Of a stretch of DNA of 64,000 bases, positions 50,119 through 62,900 are shown in pieces (the first letter of the stretch is position 1; each line of letters begins with the position of its first letter). The position numbers and the translations under genes are program-made. The notes beneath the pieces were generated by a model. The model saw only the letters and a list, made by a program, of their open reading frames with translations, did no database searches and was not told the DNA's origin. This DNA is from Cunninghamella blakesleeana (taxonomy: Eukaryota; Mucoromycota; Mucoromycetes; Mucorales; Cunninghamellaceae): positions 5,251,501-5,315,500 of the forward strand of contig JAFCIZ010000001.1 of assembly GCA_017871115.1 (NCBI GenBank), in the 5' to 3' direction.

Positions 50119-50760
50119 TTAATTTTGAGTTTGAGTTAATTGATCCAAAAAGACTTGAGCACCTTTCACAATAATTTGATGTTCAGCTTTATGAATACGA
50201 TCTTCCAGATCTTCCAAGGTATCTTCTGATAAAATAGGAACAGGTTGTTCCAAAATCACTTGACCACGATCTACATCAGCAATGACTTTATGCACCATGA
50301 TCCCAGTTTGATTGATTTTTCCTTGTTTAAAAGCATCAAAAGCTCTCTCAATTGCATGAGCCCCATCAAATTGACCAGGTAGAGCAGGGTGTAAATTCAT
50401 CACATTCTCTTTTGGGAAATGAGCTAAAAATTTAGGAGATAGAATATGCATCCAACCAGCCAAAATGACTAAATCAGGGTTATATTTGGTTGTAATTAAA
50501 GTACCAACATAATCATCAAAATCTTCACGCGTTTTCCCTTGATCTTTGAATTTTTTTAAAGAGACTGTTTCTGTTGGAATGTTGGCTATTTTGGCACGTT
50601 CTAATCCATAGGCCTTTTGTCTATTGGATATTACACCTATAATATTAGCTTTTAATGAATGATCTTTAGTGGTAGCATCAATAAGTGCTTGTAAATTGGT
50701 TCCTGATCCTGATATAAGTACAACAATAGTAGGTAATTGATTTGTTGATGAAGAAGACAT
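50119..50760 (-). CDS. ADE8: phosphoribosylglycinamide formyltransferase (monofunctional PurN/ADE8)
   Basis: This enzyme transfers the formyl group of 10-formyl-THF to GAR in the third step of de novo purine synthesis. It is a single uninterrupted 213-residue frame, one of the few intronless genes here. Phosphate-binding ISGSGTNLQALID is at 16-28. The catalytic residues are visible as N122 and H124 in NLHPALPG and D164 in ADVDRGQVI, and GIMVHKV is also present. The fungal form DGAHAIERAF follows the catalytic His. No GARS or AIRS domains are fused, so the arrangement is as in yeast rather than animals. The ATG at 50760 is the first in frame. Confidence 0.95.
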   Translation of the reverse strand: MSSSSTNQLPTIVVLISGSGTNLQALIDATTKDHSLKANIIGVISNRQKAYGLERAKIANIPTETVSLKKFKDQGKTREDFDDYVGTLITTKYNPDLVILAGWMHILSPKFLAHFPKENVMNLHPALPGQFDGAHAIERAFDAFKQGKINQTGIMVHKVIADVDRGQVILEQPVPILSEDTLEDLEDRIHKAEHQIIVKGAQVFLDQLTQTQN

Positions 50761-51771
50761 TTCGGTTTATTATTATTTCTATACCTTAAATAATAATAAA
50801 AATAAAAAAAAGTAGATAGGTATGGAAAAAAAAAAAAGGGAGTAAGGAAGTGAAAAAAAAATAACAAAACAAGGTTTTTTTTTTGAGTCGGATCTTTTTT
50901 TCTTTACTGATGCTTCCTAAAAAAGAATATATATACTAGTCACATATAATTGATTAAAAAAAAAAAACTTTTTTTTTACATCTTACATCATTTGTACTTT
51001 ATAAACAACACACATACATACGCATACAAGTTATATACACCATCTTTTTATTTTATTTTTATTTTTATTTTTAAAAAAAGATAATCATAAACATTCAGGT
51101 GTAATTTTTTTTCCTCTCTTATCTTAACTGAAATTTAAAAAAATAAACAATAAAATATTGTATTCCCATCTAATTTATTTAACATTACCAGTAATTTAAA
51201 TAATTAGAATAGGAATAAATTATATTTTGATAGTTTACAAAAAAAGTAATATGAAAACAGAAGAAAAAAAACACGTACGATGTGGCATCGGAGTCAATAT
51301 AAAGATATGCTTTCTCAATTCATTTTCAAACTGTTTAAATTAAAAAAAAAAATAAAAATAAAATAAATTCAATTGAAACGCCAATCATGAATATTATAAT
51401 TATATATTAATTCATTCTTCTCTTTTGGTTTTTTCTAAGCATTATATTAAGGGTTGATGACCAACTTGGCTGGACTTTTTTTTAAAAAAAAGAAAAATTA
51501 TTATTATTTTTGCTCAGCGCGTATACTTCCTTTTTTAATAGACCACATTTTTAATTGGACCCTTTTTATTTTTCTCTTCTATTGGATTTTTTTTGTATAA
51601 ACAGGTTGCACGTGGTTCACATTTATAATATATATATATATATTATTATAAAATACATTTCTTTTTCTTTTTCTTTTTTCTCTCTTTCTTTCTTTCTTTT
51701 TTATACATTTTTTTTTTTTTTTATTTATTTAAAAAAAAAAGAATCAACTATTATCATCACCATCAATTATA
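50761..51771. promoter_or_regulatory. 1.0-kb divergent region between ADE8 and the 41-residue gene
   Basis: AT-rich sequence with T(n)A(n) runs (for example near 50954-50976 and 51476-51491) and TTTTTCTTTTTC pyrimidine tracts (about 51661-51720) just upstream of the small gene. A TTGGCTGGAC segment lies near 51467. No coding region is supported. Confidence 0.4.
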
Positions 51772-51989
51772 ATGCAATTCTTGAAATATTATCAACAATT
51801 TGAATGTAAAATGAAACACTCCAACTTTTGCAGATTTTGTGGAGTGGTAAGCTTCTTTTTTTAAAAAAAATATGAATAAAAACTATTGTTTAAAGGAAAA
51901 TAAATTTGATTTTAATTTTTTTTTTTATTGAATATTAGGATGTTTCTCAATTTGCCCATGAAGATTATTGTCCCAAAGTACGCGGTTAA
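51772..51989 (+). CDS. 41-residue possible zinc-finger microprotein
   Basis: Two exons, 51772-51846 (25 codons) and 51939-51989 (16 codons plus TAA), join in phase 0 across a GTAAGC...TTAG intron of 92 nt. The product has Cys and His spaced C-x2-C-x8-H-x3-C in FCRFCGVDVSQFAHEDYC, resembling a compact single zinc knuckle or UBZ-like finger. The spacing does not match any named class exactly. The N-terminal half, MQFLKYYQQFECKMKHSNF, is predicted helical. The finger spans the splice junction, so both exons are needed for it. No family is recognised. It could instead be a chance frame or part of a longer transcript with undetected exons. Confidence 0.45.
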
Positions 51990-52879
51990 TAAATAATCAT
52001 TTATTCATACCTCTCGCCATAAACTATCATCTATATATGACAACCATAACAAAAAAAAATAACCCAAGAAACAATCTATATATATATAATTGAACAATAA
52101 TCAAAAAAAAAAGCTGGGCCATCTTTTATATTATCAAGATTTATTTTTATTTTTTTTAAACATTTTCACTCATTCCTTATTTTTTTTTTAAAAAAAAAAA
52201 ATCCTGTATATATATATTATAATTTTATATTTATATTTATTTTCATTTTTTTACATGCACATATGCCTTTTTTATTATTATTATTTTTGTTAAGAAACAT
52301 TCATTCTTTTGAATATATATTATTTTTTTGATAGATAGATATTTTATATTATTATATTATTTTTTTATTATAATCACTTATTATATTAATACAATACTGT
52401 TGTTTTGTTTTTTATTTTTTTATTTATTTACATATATATACATATATTTTTTAGACTATTATATATACCATTTTTTATTTTTGTCGTGTTTTAAATAAAG
52501 TTTTATCATTGTCACTTACGTTCACTTTTTGGTTGTGATTCTTTTTATGTTTCACAATTATTATTTTATTTTATTTTAGCTTGGTTCATAGTTATTATGG
52601 CATAGAGAACTTCTTTTGTTTTTGTTTTTAAAACCCAGATGAATAGCTGAAAAGAGTATATATATCAAGTGACATAATCATAACAAAACTAAAAAAAAAA
52701 AACGGAGTTCCCCACATAATTTTTTTTTTAATTAGGAAGTGGTTAACTGTTACAGATTATTATATTTTTCGTGTGATATTTTTTAATCTTATTTTAAATG
52801 GAAAGTCGGTGACATTAAAAAAAAAAAATGATATATAGATTCCGATGTTTTATTATTATTATGTTTATATATTTTTTTT
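51990..52879. other. convergent intergenic region
   Basis: T-rich sequence with one T(n)A(n) palindrome near 52183-52200. No gene or RNA was recognised. Confidence 0.5.
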
Positions 52880-54710
52880 TTAAATTAAACTACATTTTCC
52901 ATCAGGATCTTGAACACGAATATTAGGTATAGATGAAGATGAAGCATTTCTATTATAAGACTGACTTTTATCTAGAGCATTTGCCCGCATACAATCTTGC
53001 CTTGCCATTTGAAACGCTTTTAAATAAGTAACAAGCATATGATCTTCGAGACATGTTTTGGATATAAATAATTCTTCTGATAATAATGCTGAACTCTGAT
53101 GTAAAGTAAATACCACTTCTTCGGTGCCTGGATTTAAAGCGGGGTCTGATTGACTAGACGATAATGGAGTTTTGACTTTATTATCGTTATTGTTCATATT
53201 GGATGAGGCATTATGCTGTTGTTGATTAGTTGTAGTTGAATAAGATGATGTTGAGTGACGTTTTTGAATGGATGAAAGTGAATGTTTAAATGATAATGAA
53301 TTTTTTCTACTATTGCTATTATTATTATGAAGTGATGAGGATAAAGGTGATTCGTTGGATGATGCCGTTGTTGAAGGAGTCATTGTCTTACGTCGGAATT
53401 GATACACTTTACCAGGAACATAAAGTAAAGGATATCTTGGTTCATTTCCTTGATAAATTTCTTCTCTGCGAGTTTTTATAATATCAAAACAGGCTTTACG
53501 AGTTTCTTCATCATTATTTACTTTACTAATGCCACCTAATCCATCTGCTGCAATAAGAGCATCCATAACCAATTCCTTTGTACATGAGGCAGTTCCATAT
53601 GATAAACGAGCCACTAAATCATCGTGACATACAAAACTATCGATGTGATCTTTATATTTTTCTGATAAATCCAGAGAGACACTTGCTACTGGTGCATAAC
53701 TATAACAATGAACTTTAAATTGTGGATTGTTGGATATTTGTCGTAATTCATCTAAATGATCAGCAATCATCATTGTTAAAATTGCTGCTGTGCCCGCTCC
53801 AAGTGAATGTCCAGTAATAATGAATGATTTAATAATAGGGTTGGGGTTTTGTTTACAATGTTCACTGATATAATGGAATATTTGAGGTATAATCCTACTA
53901 AAAAACCACTGGGCTGATGCCAACATGCCACTATGTACTAATCCTCCTTTCCATGGTTTATAATCACATACTAAGTCTGTAATAACATCGTATAAACTCT
54001 ATATATAGATATATGGATATATATATTGAATGAGTATATATATATAAAACCATTTGTTATGATTTTTATATTATTGTTATTATTGTTATTATTATATAAA
54101 TATTTTAGAAAAAAAAGTTTCAAAGTAATAGTTTTTTTTACCCATGTGCCACGAATTCCAAGTACAACTGCTTCATGAATACGATCAACAGAGACAAAAT
54201 AGCTAGGTTGAAAAACAGCCCCTTTGCGTAATCCGTATTCATAACCTAATAAATCCTCTTGTGGGATTTTAAGAAATCGTACAATAGCTTCCTTATTTGA
54301 TCTAGTTTTCATAACATCTAAAAATAATAATAATAATAAAAATAATAATGATATAATTATTAATAATGAGTGAGCTATACCAAATATATTATATTGTTTC
54401 TTTTTATCTATGCTTTCTATTTTATTTTTATTTTTTACCTTTCAGATATTTAGCATAATCACCAAGATAGGATATACCGCGCCATCCCTAAAAAGAAAAT
54501 AATAATAATAATAGTAATTATAATCATTAGAATAATTAAAAAAGCCAAATTTATTTATTTGTATTTATTTTTATTTTTTATTTATTTGTATTTACATAGG
54601 CAATGATGGCATGACCTAAAAAATAATGAGCTTCATCTAAGAATTTTAAATCCGTTACTTTTCCGGCTGGTGGTGGTCTATAAAATTATATATAATAAAA
54701 AAAATTATAA

Positions 54711-54741
<31 letters not shown>

Positions 54742-56836
54742 CGAAACAAAAAAAGATGTATGTATTGATTTTTTTTTTTTTTTTTTTTTTTTTTTGTTAT
54801 TTTCTTATGGTTACCTAGGTATATCGGAATAAAAATTTTGTAACATAGATAAAGAAGAGAACAGTTGTATACCCGTGATTTTAAAACCTTGTCCCTAAAA
54901 AAGAAAAAGAGAAGATAATATAAAATAAATAAATCATCACATAATCACATAAATAAAAGAGTTGTTTTTTTATTTTTAATTCATTTATTTTTTAACTTAC
55001 AAAAGCATTCATCATTTTAACAACCGCACGCACTAAAGTTCTCGTTTGAGGACTTACAACTAAGCCAATCATTCGATCTAAACTTGGATGAGAAAGAGCT
55101 ACTTCTTCAAATGATTCATTGATCCATCGAAATGCAAAGTTTTTATCACCAAAATTATTACTTCGAATACTCGATGAATCAGAAAATGCACTATCTTTAT
55201 CTTCACGTACTTTTGATTTTTTAGTATCAGTATGATCTTTTCTTGTTACACGAACTAATCTAGGTTGATTTCCATCAACATCACATTGTGAGAATCCAAA
55301 AGCAGATTCATTCATATTTTTATCATTATTATTATTGTTAGTTGATGGTGAAGAAGAGGATGAGGAGGATATAGGTAACGTTGTTGATGAATAAGGTTTT
55401 TCTTTTTTTGGTATATCAGTTGATTTGTTTCTGGAATCGGATATAGAAGTTAGTTGTTGTTCATGATCATCATTAGGATTGTTTTTGTTATTTTCATTAT
55501 CGTTTTTAGAATCACTGACGTCAAGTTGTTGTTGTTGAGCAGGACTAAATCCAGTAACACGAATAAGATCTGGTTCAATAGCATCATGGAAATCACTATA
55601 TAAAGTAGATTGTCGTTGAAGATGAGGGTGGTGATGGTGTTGTTGACTAATAGAAGGTGGTTTGGAGGTCAAAATAAAAGAGTTTAAACTGCTTGTACTA
55701 CTATTTGGACTATCGTGATCATCTGATGTAAGATTTGTATGAAGACTAGTAGAAGTAGCCGTGTATCCACTTTTTTGACTATGTCGACTTGACGTTGATA
55801 ATAAAGTGCCATTACGTTGAAGACTATTGATGCTACGAGATGTGCTAACACTATAAGCATCGAATTCTTTTGCCGCATTATAAGGAAGATATACTGGAAT
55901 ATTTGTATTATCGGTTTCTGAACAGACTTGGAAATTATAACGTACACGGATTTGAATCGATCCAATATAAGGTGTCATGGAATTCTTACTATGGCTTGGA
56001 TGCTGTTGATATTGTAAAGGTGGTTCTAATATTTGATCCACACCACAACCACCACTACCATTATTGTTGCTACCACCACTTCGAAAACTCTGATTAAACT
56101 TTGGTAAATTGGGTAAATTTGGTAAACTGACATTAGGTATATTTGGCATATTTGGCATATTAGGTAAACTAGGTAATGTTGGCATATGTGATTTAAGGAA
56201 GTTATGTGGTAATTGAATATGTGCTGGTAAATAACGTCGAGTGTGATATTCGTACATAGGTAAAAATCTATTTAAAAAATAAAAATAAAGAATGCAGCAT
56301 TAAAATGATAGTATTTTAAAAATAGAAATTGATTTACTATTACTATTATTAATTTAAATATTTTCATCTACATCAATACTTACGTTAAAAAGATATCGCC
56401 TTTATTTTTTAATTTAGATATTTTAAGTTTTGCTTTTCCAATATGTTTCGTTTTTGCTCTCCATCCTCTCCTACGATCATATAAATCCAGCTAAAACAAT
56501 GAATGAATAAAAAAAAAAAAAATTTGAAACAATTAATCATTTATCCTTTTCTTTATTCATTATTTGATATGTTTCAAAATAATCATCACAAAAAAACCTA
56601 CTTCAATTGTATCAAAAAGTTGATTATGAAAAGATATTGTAAATATAAACCCTTCATTCCAATCTCCATTAGGTGTTTTTGATCTTGAAGAATAATATTG
56701 TTGTGAACCCATTCGAATACGCATCTTTGGATTTCGAATATCTACATCAGATCTTACATTTAATAAATCAATCTATATTTTTAATAACAAAAAATAAAGT
56801 AAAATATGGTTTATTAAAATTTTAATATATTTAAAT

Positions 56837-56881
<45 letters not shown>

Positions 56882-57133
56882 TACCTGTAGTTTACCAGGT
56901 TGTATATTATTTGTTTGGGTAGATTGATGTTTAGACCAGTCGTCGTGTAGTTTAGCCAAATCAGGTAAAGATAGACGTTTCTGAATTATTGGTATGTCAG
57001 GTTGTTCTAATAAAGCGGATGGTTGTTTTTTGTTGTCAAAATGAGCAGAACCGTATATTGACTTATTCGATGTTGTTAGCGTTCTTTTTGGTGTAGTTTG
57101 ATTTTTTGTAGTTGAAGAACTAGCCGTAGTCAT
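52880..57133 (-). CDS. C2-domain, class-3 (diacylglycerol-lipase-like) lipase with CaaX box
   Basis: This Ser hydrolase of the lipase-3 / sn-1 diacylglycerol lipase type is predicted to act on acylglycerols at membranes. Nine exons (57133-56885, 56772-56602, 56490-56384, 56267-55001, 54894-54815, 54677-54596, 54487-54439, 54317-54142, 53998-52880) give 1099 residues. A C2-like domain (about 80-190) includes PKMRIRMGSQQYYSSRSKTP. A repeat of LPNLPNLP/MPNMPNIPN units (about 200-225) and a long Ser/Asn-rich disordered region follow. The alpha/beta-hydrolase core (about 560-950) has the nucleophile Ser792 in ITGHSLGAGTAAIL. The probable Asp is in CHDDLVARLS near 853-854 and the His perhaps in CLEDHMLVTYL. 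The last four residues are CSLI, a CaaX-type prenylation signal. Membrane segments like those of animal DAGLs were not seen. Confidence 0.88.
54713..54795. repeat. A29 ... T27 inverted homopolymer pair inside an intron
   Basis: 29 A (54713-54741) and 27 T (54769-54795), 27 bases apart, both lie in the 137-nt intron 54814-54678 of the lipase gene. They could form a long A:U stem bringing the splice sites together. The lengths may be affected by sequencing or assembly error. Confidence 0.85.
56839..56881. repeat. (TA)n microsatellite in lipase intron 1
   Basis: About 21 TA units lie directly beside the intron donor of the first exon of the lipase gene. Confidence 0.85.
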
Positions 57134-58399
57134 ATCTCAATATAGATATATTTGTTTCTTTCTATTTTAAATATATATTTATAGTTTTATTTTCAATTTT
57201 TTTTTCTTTTGGTATACTAAAAATGGCGAACACCACTCTTTTTTATAAATAATAATAATAATACAAATAGTTTATTTTATTTTTTATCTATTTTAATATT
57301 CTAATTTTAATTATTGTAGAAAATAAAATGAAATGAGTAAAGAGAATTTTATGATGGAAAGAAATAAAAAAGAAAGAGAAAGAAAGATAGAAAAAAATCT
57401 TTTTAAAAAAATAAATAAATTGTACTACGAATATAAACTCAGCTTAATCTATTTTCTTTATGCAAGATGTTTAAAATCATTTAACAAAGTCATATTGTGA
57501 TTATAAAAATGACGATAAAAGATTCATTATGTAAAGTTTAATAAGAAAAAAATAAAATATTTCATATCTATTAAATTTTTTTTACACTGAATATCCAATT
57601 ATAAGGGCCAGGGACATAAAGGAGCCAGTGACAGCATTAACTTGTTTTTTTTTTTTCTTTTTTTTTTTTGAAAGTTGGGATCCTAATCTATTAAATTACT
57701 TTATTAAAAAAATAAAAATTGACTTGGTATTTTTAAAAGTTGGGACTGATAATAATATCCCATTTAAATTATTTTATTAAAGAAATATTTTATACTCAAT
57801 ATATCATTAATAAATAAACCAAGGAATGACACTTAGACTAAAAAAATAATAAGTCATTAAACTCCTTATAAACTTTGCCACAGAATTGAGAATCCCTCAC
57901 TAATTAATAATAATGAACAAATAAATATTGATTTATCGAAGTTCATTTATTTTTAAAAAATATTTTATTTATTTGTTTTTTTTTTTAAAAAAAAAAAAGG
58001 AAGTAACGCATACATATATAATCTTAATCATAATTAACCCAAACATAATGATAGCGATTAATATATAGGTATAGCATATAAACGTAAAGCTGATTTTCTA
58101 AAGAAAAAGAAGAGTTAATAAATCATTAAGGGGCCGCATACTGTATTCATCAGGGCATTATAAATTTTAACTTGCAAAAATAAAATAAAATAAATAAACT
58201 TATAATTTGATCTATTATAAATATATATGAATATTTGTTTTATTTTATTTTATAATTTCATATTTATATTTATATACTTTTCAAAACTAAACCTTTCAAT
58301 TTTCCTTTTTTAGTTAACAATCAAGTTAACAACTGATTGGCTGGGAAATCAAGATATCCTTGTGAGAAATCTTTTTTTTTTTGGTCATGATTTATATAT

Positions 58400-58437
<38 letters not shown>

Positions 58438-58807
58438 CAATATTTTATTCATAGGCGGTACTGTTATGATGTAATTAATGCAAAATAAAATAGGTATATT
58501 TAGCTTTTTATTTAAAGATATTAAAAGTAAAAATAAAAGTCGGTATGTACCTTACAGGTTTGATTTTGGTTTAGCGGCGTTTTAATTTTTCTTTGACTCC
58601 TTTTCTTTGGGCTTTTTCTTTCTCAATTTTTTTTTTCTCTTCTACTTCTTTTTCCCTTTTTCTTTTCTGTTGTTGTTGTTACAGTTTTTGTAGTAGTGTG
58701 TACCTTATATTTCACTTGTACAATTTCTAGGTGCACAATATATTTATTTAAAAAAACTACAAAATAGTATTATTATATCTATCAATTTAATTCCATAATA
58801 TAAAAAA
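57134..58807. promoter_or_regulatory. 1.67-kb divergent region between lipase and importin genes
   Basis: This includes a two-copy imperfect repeat (57670-57787, period about 65, sharing AAAGTTGGGA and TTAAATTA.TTTATTAAA). A (TA)n run lies at 58403-58436. A long pyrimidine-rich tract (about 58581-58670) on the importin strand is probably core promoter or leader. The purine strand of that tract translates to Lys-rich frames that I reject as genes. No RNA gene was seen. Confidence 0.45.
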
Positions 58808-59672
58808 ATGGATCAGAATACTATCTATCAACTTTTTGTTGCTACTTATCATCCTGACCCTAATGTTCACAAACAAGCTGAACTTAGCATAAGAAACGTA
58901 AACTAAAGATATAAACTAATATAAATATAAAATATTAGGTTGAATTATGTATACTTATTATTATTATTATTATTATAGTTTGAAGGTCATAATGGTTTTC
59001 TTCCTATTGTTTTACAAATCTTGGCTTCTGAAGAATTAGAGTTAGGTGCCCGTCAAGCTGGTAATTAAATACACACACACACATATATGTATATAAATGG
59101 AATAAATACATAAAGAGGATGCATTATATTATACATATGTACGACATCTTACGTTATTCTTTCTATCATTACTTTTATTAGCTGCTATCTACTTTAAAAA
59201 TCGTATAGTAAAAGCTTGGGACCGTGAAAAGCATGTTCCTGCACCTATTAACGAAGAAGATCGTAATGTCGTTAAGCAATCAATTCTTCAAGCTATGGTA
59301 ACGGCTCCAAATCAAGTAAAGTATGTATTTTTATTATTATATGAAATTGCTTTTTATCCCCCACCCCTTGAAAATAGATATAAATAATAATTGACCTATT
59401 AAATATTTATTTTTTCACTTTTTTAAAAATAACAATAACTATAATCATAATCATATAGGGTACAATTAACTTCTTGTTTAAACACCATCTTAAGTAACGA
59501 CTTCCCTGATCACTGGGCTCAATTTGTTAATGAATTAGAAAGTCTCTTAACTTCAAGTGATGTAAGATTTGTGTATGTTGGATTATTAGCTCTTCGTGAA
59601 GCTGTTAGAATCTATCAGTAAGTGTTGTGTATATATTTATAAAAGGGCGTTGATAAGCTGAATATATATTTA

Positions 59673-59715
<43 letters not shown>

Positions 59716-59938
59716 AAAAATAAAATAATCTAATTTAATTATTATTATTTTACTTATTGGGAATAAATAGATGGAAACCATCTGATAAACGTGAACCTTT
59801 AGAACATATTATTGCATTGACTTTTCCAGCTATTCAATCTATTGGCTCTAACCTTGTTGGTAATGATAATCTCGAAGCTGCTGAAATGCTTAAATTGATT
59901 TTAAAGATTTATCATGCCGGTATTCAGGTAAACAATTA

Positions 59939-59974
<36 letters not shown>

Positions 59975-62900
59975 ATGTACGTGTGTATATAGAAGAGATT
60001 CAAATATAAAATAAATAAAGTGCATGCATGTACAAGTTAATAATTAATCAATACAATGTTTTATTTTTATATTTATTTATTGTCATTATTATTTAGATGG
60101 ATCTTCCTAAATCACTTCAAGACTCCTCTTCTATTGTACCTTGGGGAAATCTTTTCTTGCAACTTATTGATAAATCTATCCCCTTTGAAGTATTACCTGC
60201 TGATCCTGAAGAGCGTGAAAAATACCCATGGGGAAAAACCAAAAAATGGGCCTATCATTGTTTAAACCGTCTTTTTTCAAAATATGGCAACCCTGCATTA
60301 TTGTCTGCTAATGCTAGTAAATATATGCCTTTTGCTAAAAGTTTTGTTACCAGCTTTGCTCCTAATATTTTACAAGCTTATTTACGTCAAGTTGAAGGTT
60401 GGATTAAAAATGAGATTTGGATTTCTCATAAAAATTTAGCATTAACTGCTGCATTCTTTGAAAATAGGTAAGTCTATTAGGTAGTAATATTACCAATAAT
60501 AATAATAATAATAATAATAATAGGCAATAAAAGAGAAATAGAGAATAGAAGAGAAAAATTATAGAATGTAGTTAGAATGATTGTCATATTTAACTAATAC
60601 GTTTGTATGTTTTCTATATATATTTAATTTAATTTAGTATCAAACAAAAAACTACTTGGCAAATCCTTAAGCCTCACGTTGAAACTTTAGTAGCTCACTT
60701 TATTTTCCCTCAACTATGTTTTTCTGCTGAAGATGAAGAATTATGGAATGATGATCCTGTTGAATTTGTACATAAAAAAGTTGATCCTTTAGAAGATATT
60801 GATTCCCCTGAAACCAATGCTAGCAACTTATTGATTACATTAGCTAGAGATCGTAAGAAGCATACATTTATGGGTATCCTTGGTTTTATTAATAATGTAT
60901 TAAATAAATATTTGGAAACACCTGATGAACAAAAGAATGGCCGTGAAAAGGATGGAGCTCTTAATATGATTGCTTGTTTATCTTATCAAATCTTACACAA
61001 GAAATCCCCTGTTGCTAATATGATGGAACCTTTCTTTGTCACTCATGTTTTCCCTGAATTTAAGAGTCGTTTCCCTTATCTTCGTGCTCGTGCTTGCGAT
61101 ATTACTAAACATTTTAGTGATTTGGATTTTGCAAACAAACAGGTAAAAAAAAGAAAATATCATATGCCATTTTTATTATTATTTAATGCTTATAAACATC
61201 TTTTATTTTATATGTATATATTTTATTCAATTAGAACTTGGCCATTCTTTATCAAAATGTATTAGATTGTCTTCGTGATACTGATTTACCTGTTAAAGTA
61301 CAAGCTGCTCTTGCTTTACAACCTATGATTCGTCATGAAAGTGGTAAGTTTGTTAATAGTAGTGAAATAATAAGCACAATAATGACACTAAAGGGATATC
61401 TATATAAAATTAACTCCCCCTTTTTTTTAAAAAAATATAACGTATATTCATAACAATAGTACGTGAAGCCATGGCACCTAGTCTTCCTTTCATTATGCAA
61501 GAATTACTCAACTTGACAAATGAAATTGATATTGATACTTTGGCCACTACCATGGAAGAATTTGTTGAAGTATTTGCTGAACAACTTACACCATTTGCTG
61601 TCCAGTTATGTTCTCAGTTAAGAGATACCTTTTTACGTATTATGGAAGATTTTGCTCAATCCAACCAAGCAGCAGAAGCCAATGATGATGATGATTTAAA
61701 TGGTGATATAGATGATATTAGCGATAAAACTATGGCTGCTATGGGTGTCCTCAAAACTATCGGTACATTGATTCTCAGTTTAGAAAGCACACCAGATATT
61801 CTTCAACAATTAGAAAACGCTCTTTTACCTGTTATTACTTATACACTTAAAAACAAGATTATGGATTTATATAATGAAATCTTTGAAATCATTGACTCTT
61901 GTACCTTCTCTGCTAAGCGTGTTACACCTACCATGTGGAGCGTCTTTGAATTAATTTATGAATCTTTCAAGGATTGTGGAATTGATTATATGGATGAAAT
62001 GCTTCCTCCTTTAGATAACTATATCTCTTATGGTCGTGATGTCTTTGTTACCAATGAAAACATTCAACGTATGATGTTTGATATTATTGATACTGTCATG
62101 AAGAGTGATCGTGTTGGTGAAAATGATCGTGTCTGTGCTTGTAAGTATAAACAAATAAATATGTACTTTTTTTTTTTACATTCCTTTCAACTATATATAT
62201 ATGTATTCTATTTATTCATTTTATCAATTTTTATATTATTATTATTATTATCATAGGTAAACTTATGGAATCCGTTTTACTTAACTGTCGTGGTCAAGTT
62301 GATATGGTAATTTAATTTTTGTATACGATAGAGTATAAATATAATCACAGAATATTAATATTATACGATTATTCATTTTTTTTAACAATCATAATAGTAT
62401 GTTGCTCCCTTCTTAAATCTTGCTTTCCAATATATTTTTACCAATTCTATGAAAACTACTGAATTTAAGGTCCATTGTATTGAAGTGGTAAGTACAAGAA
62501 AAGGGTATAGATGGTTATGATCAACAATACTTATTTGTTAATATGCTTTTTCATTTTTTTATTTCTATTTGTAGGTCATTAATTGTTTATATTATAATCC
62601 CGTACTAACCCTTCGATTATTGGAAGAAAACCAATGGACTCAAGGCTTTTTCACTTTATGGTTCAATACACTTGACAAATTCTCAAGAGTTCATGATAAA
62701 AAATTGGTTATTGTTGCCTTATGCGCTTTAATTGAATTACCTACTGAAAATGTTCCTGCTTCTTTACAAGCTGGTTGGTCTCAAGTATTAGCAGGTATCG
62801 TTACTGTTTTTAAAACTTTACCTAAAGCCGTTGAAAATCGTGAAAAATTAGAACAACTTTATGGTGAATTTGATGACGATGACTTACTTCATGATGAATT

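Noticed and set aside
58562..58740. Minus-strand Lys/Arg-rich frames upstream of the importin gene (for example one ending KEKLKRR)
   Set aside because: They are translations of the purine strand of a long pyrimidine-rich tract. There is no ATG or clear splice structure, and their 5' end would run into the importin leader.
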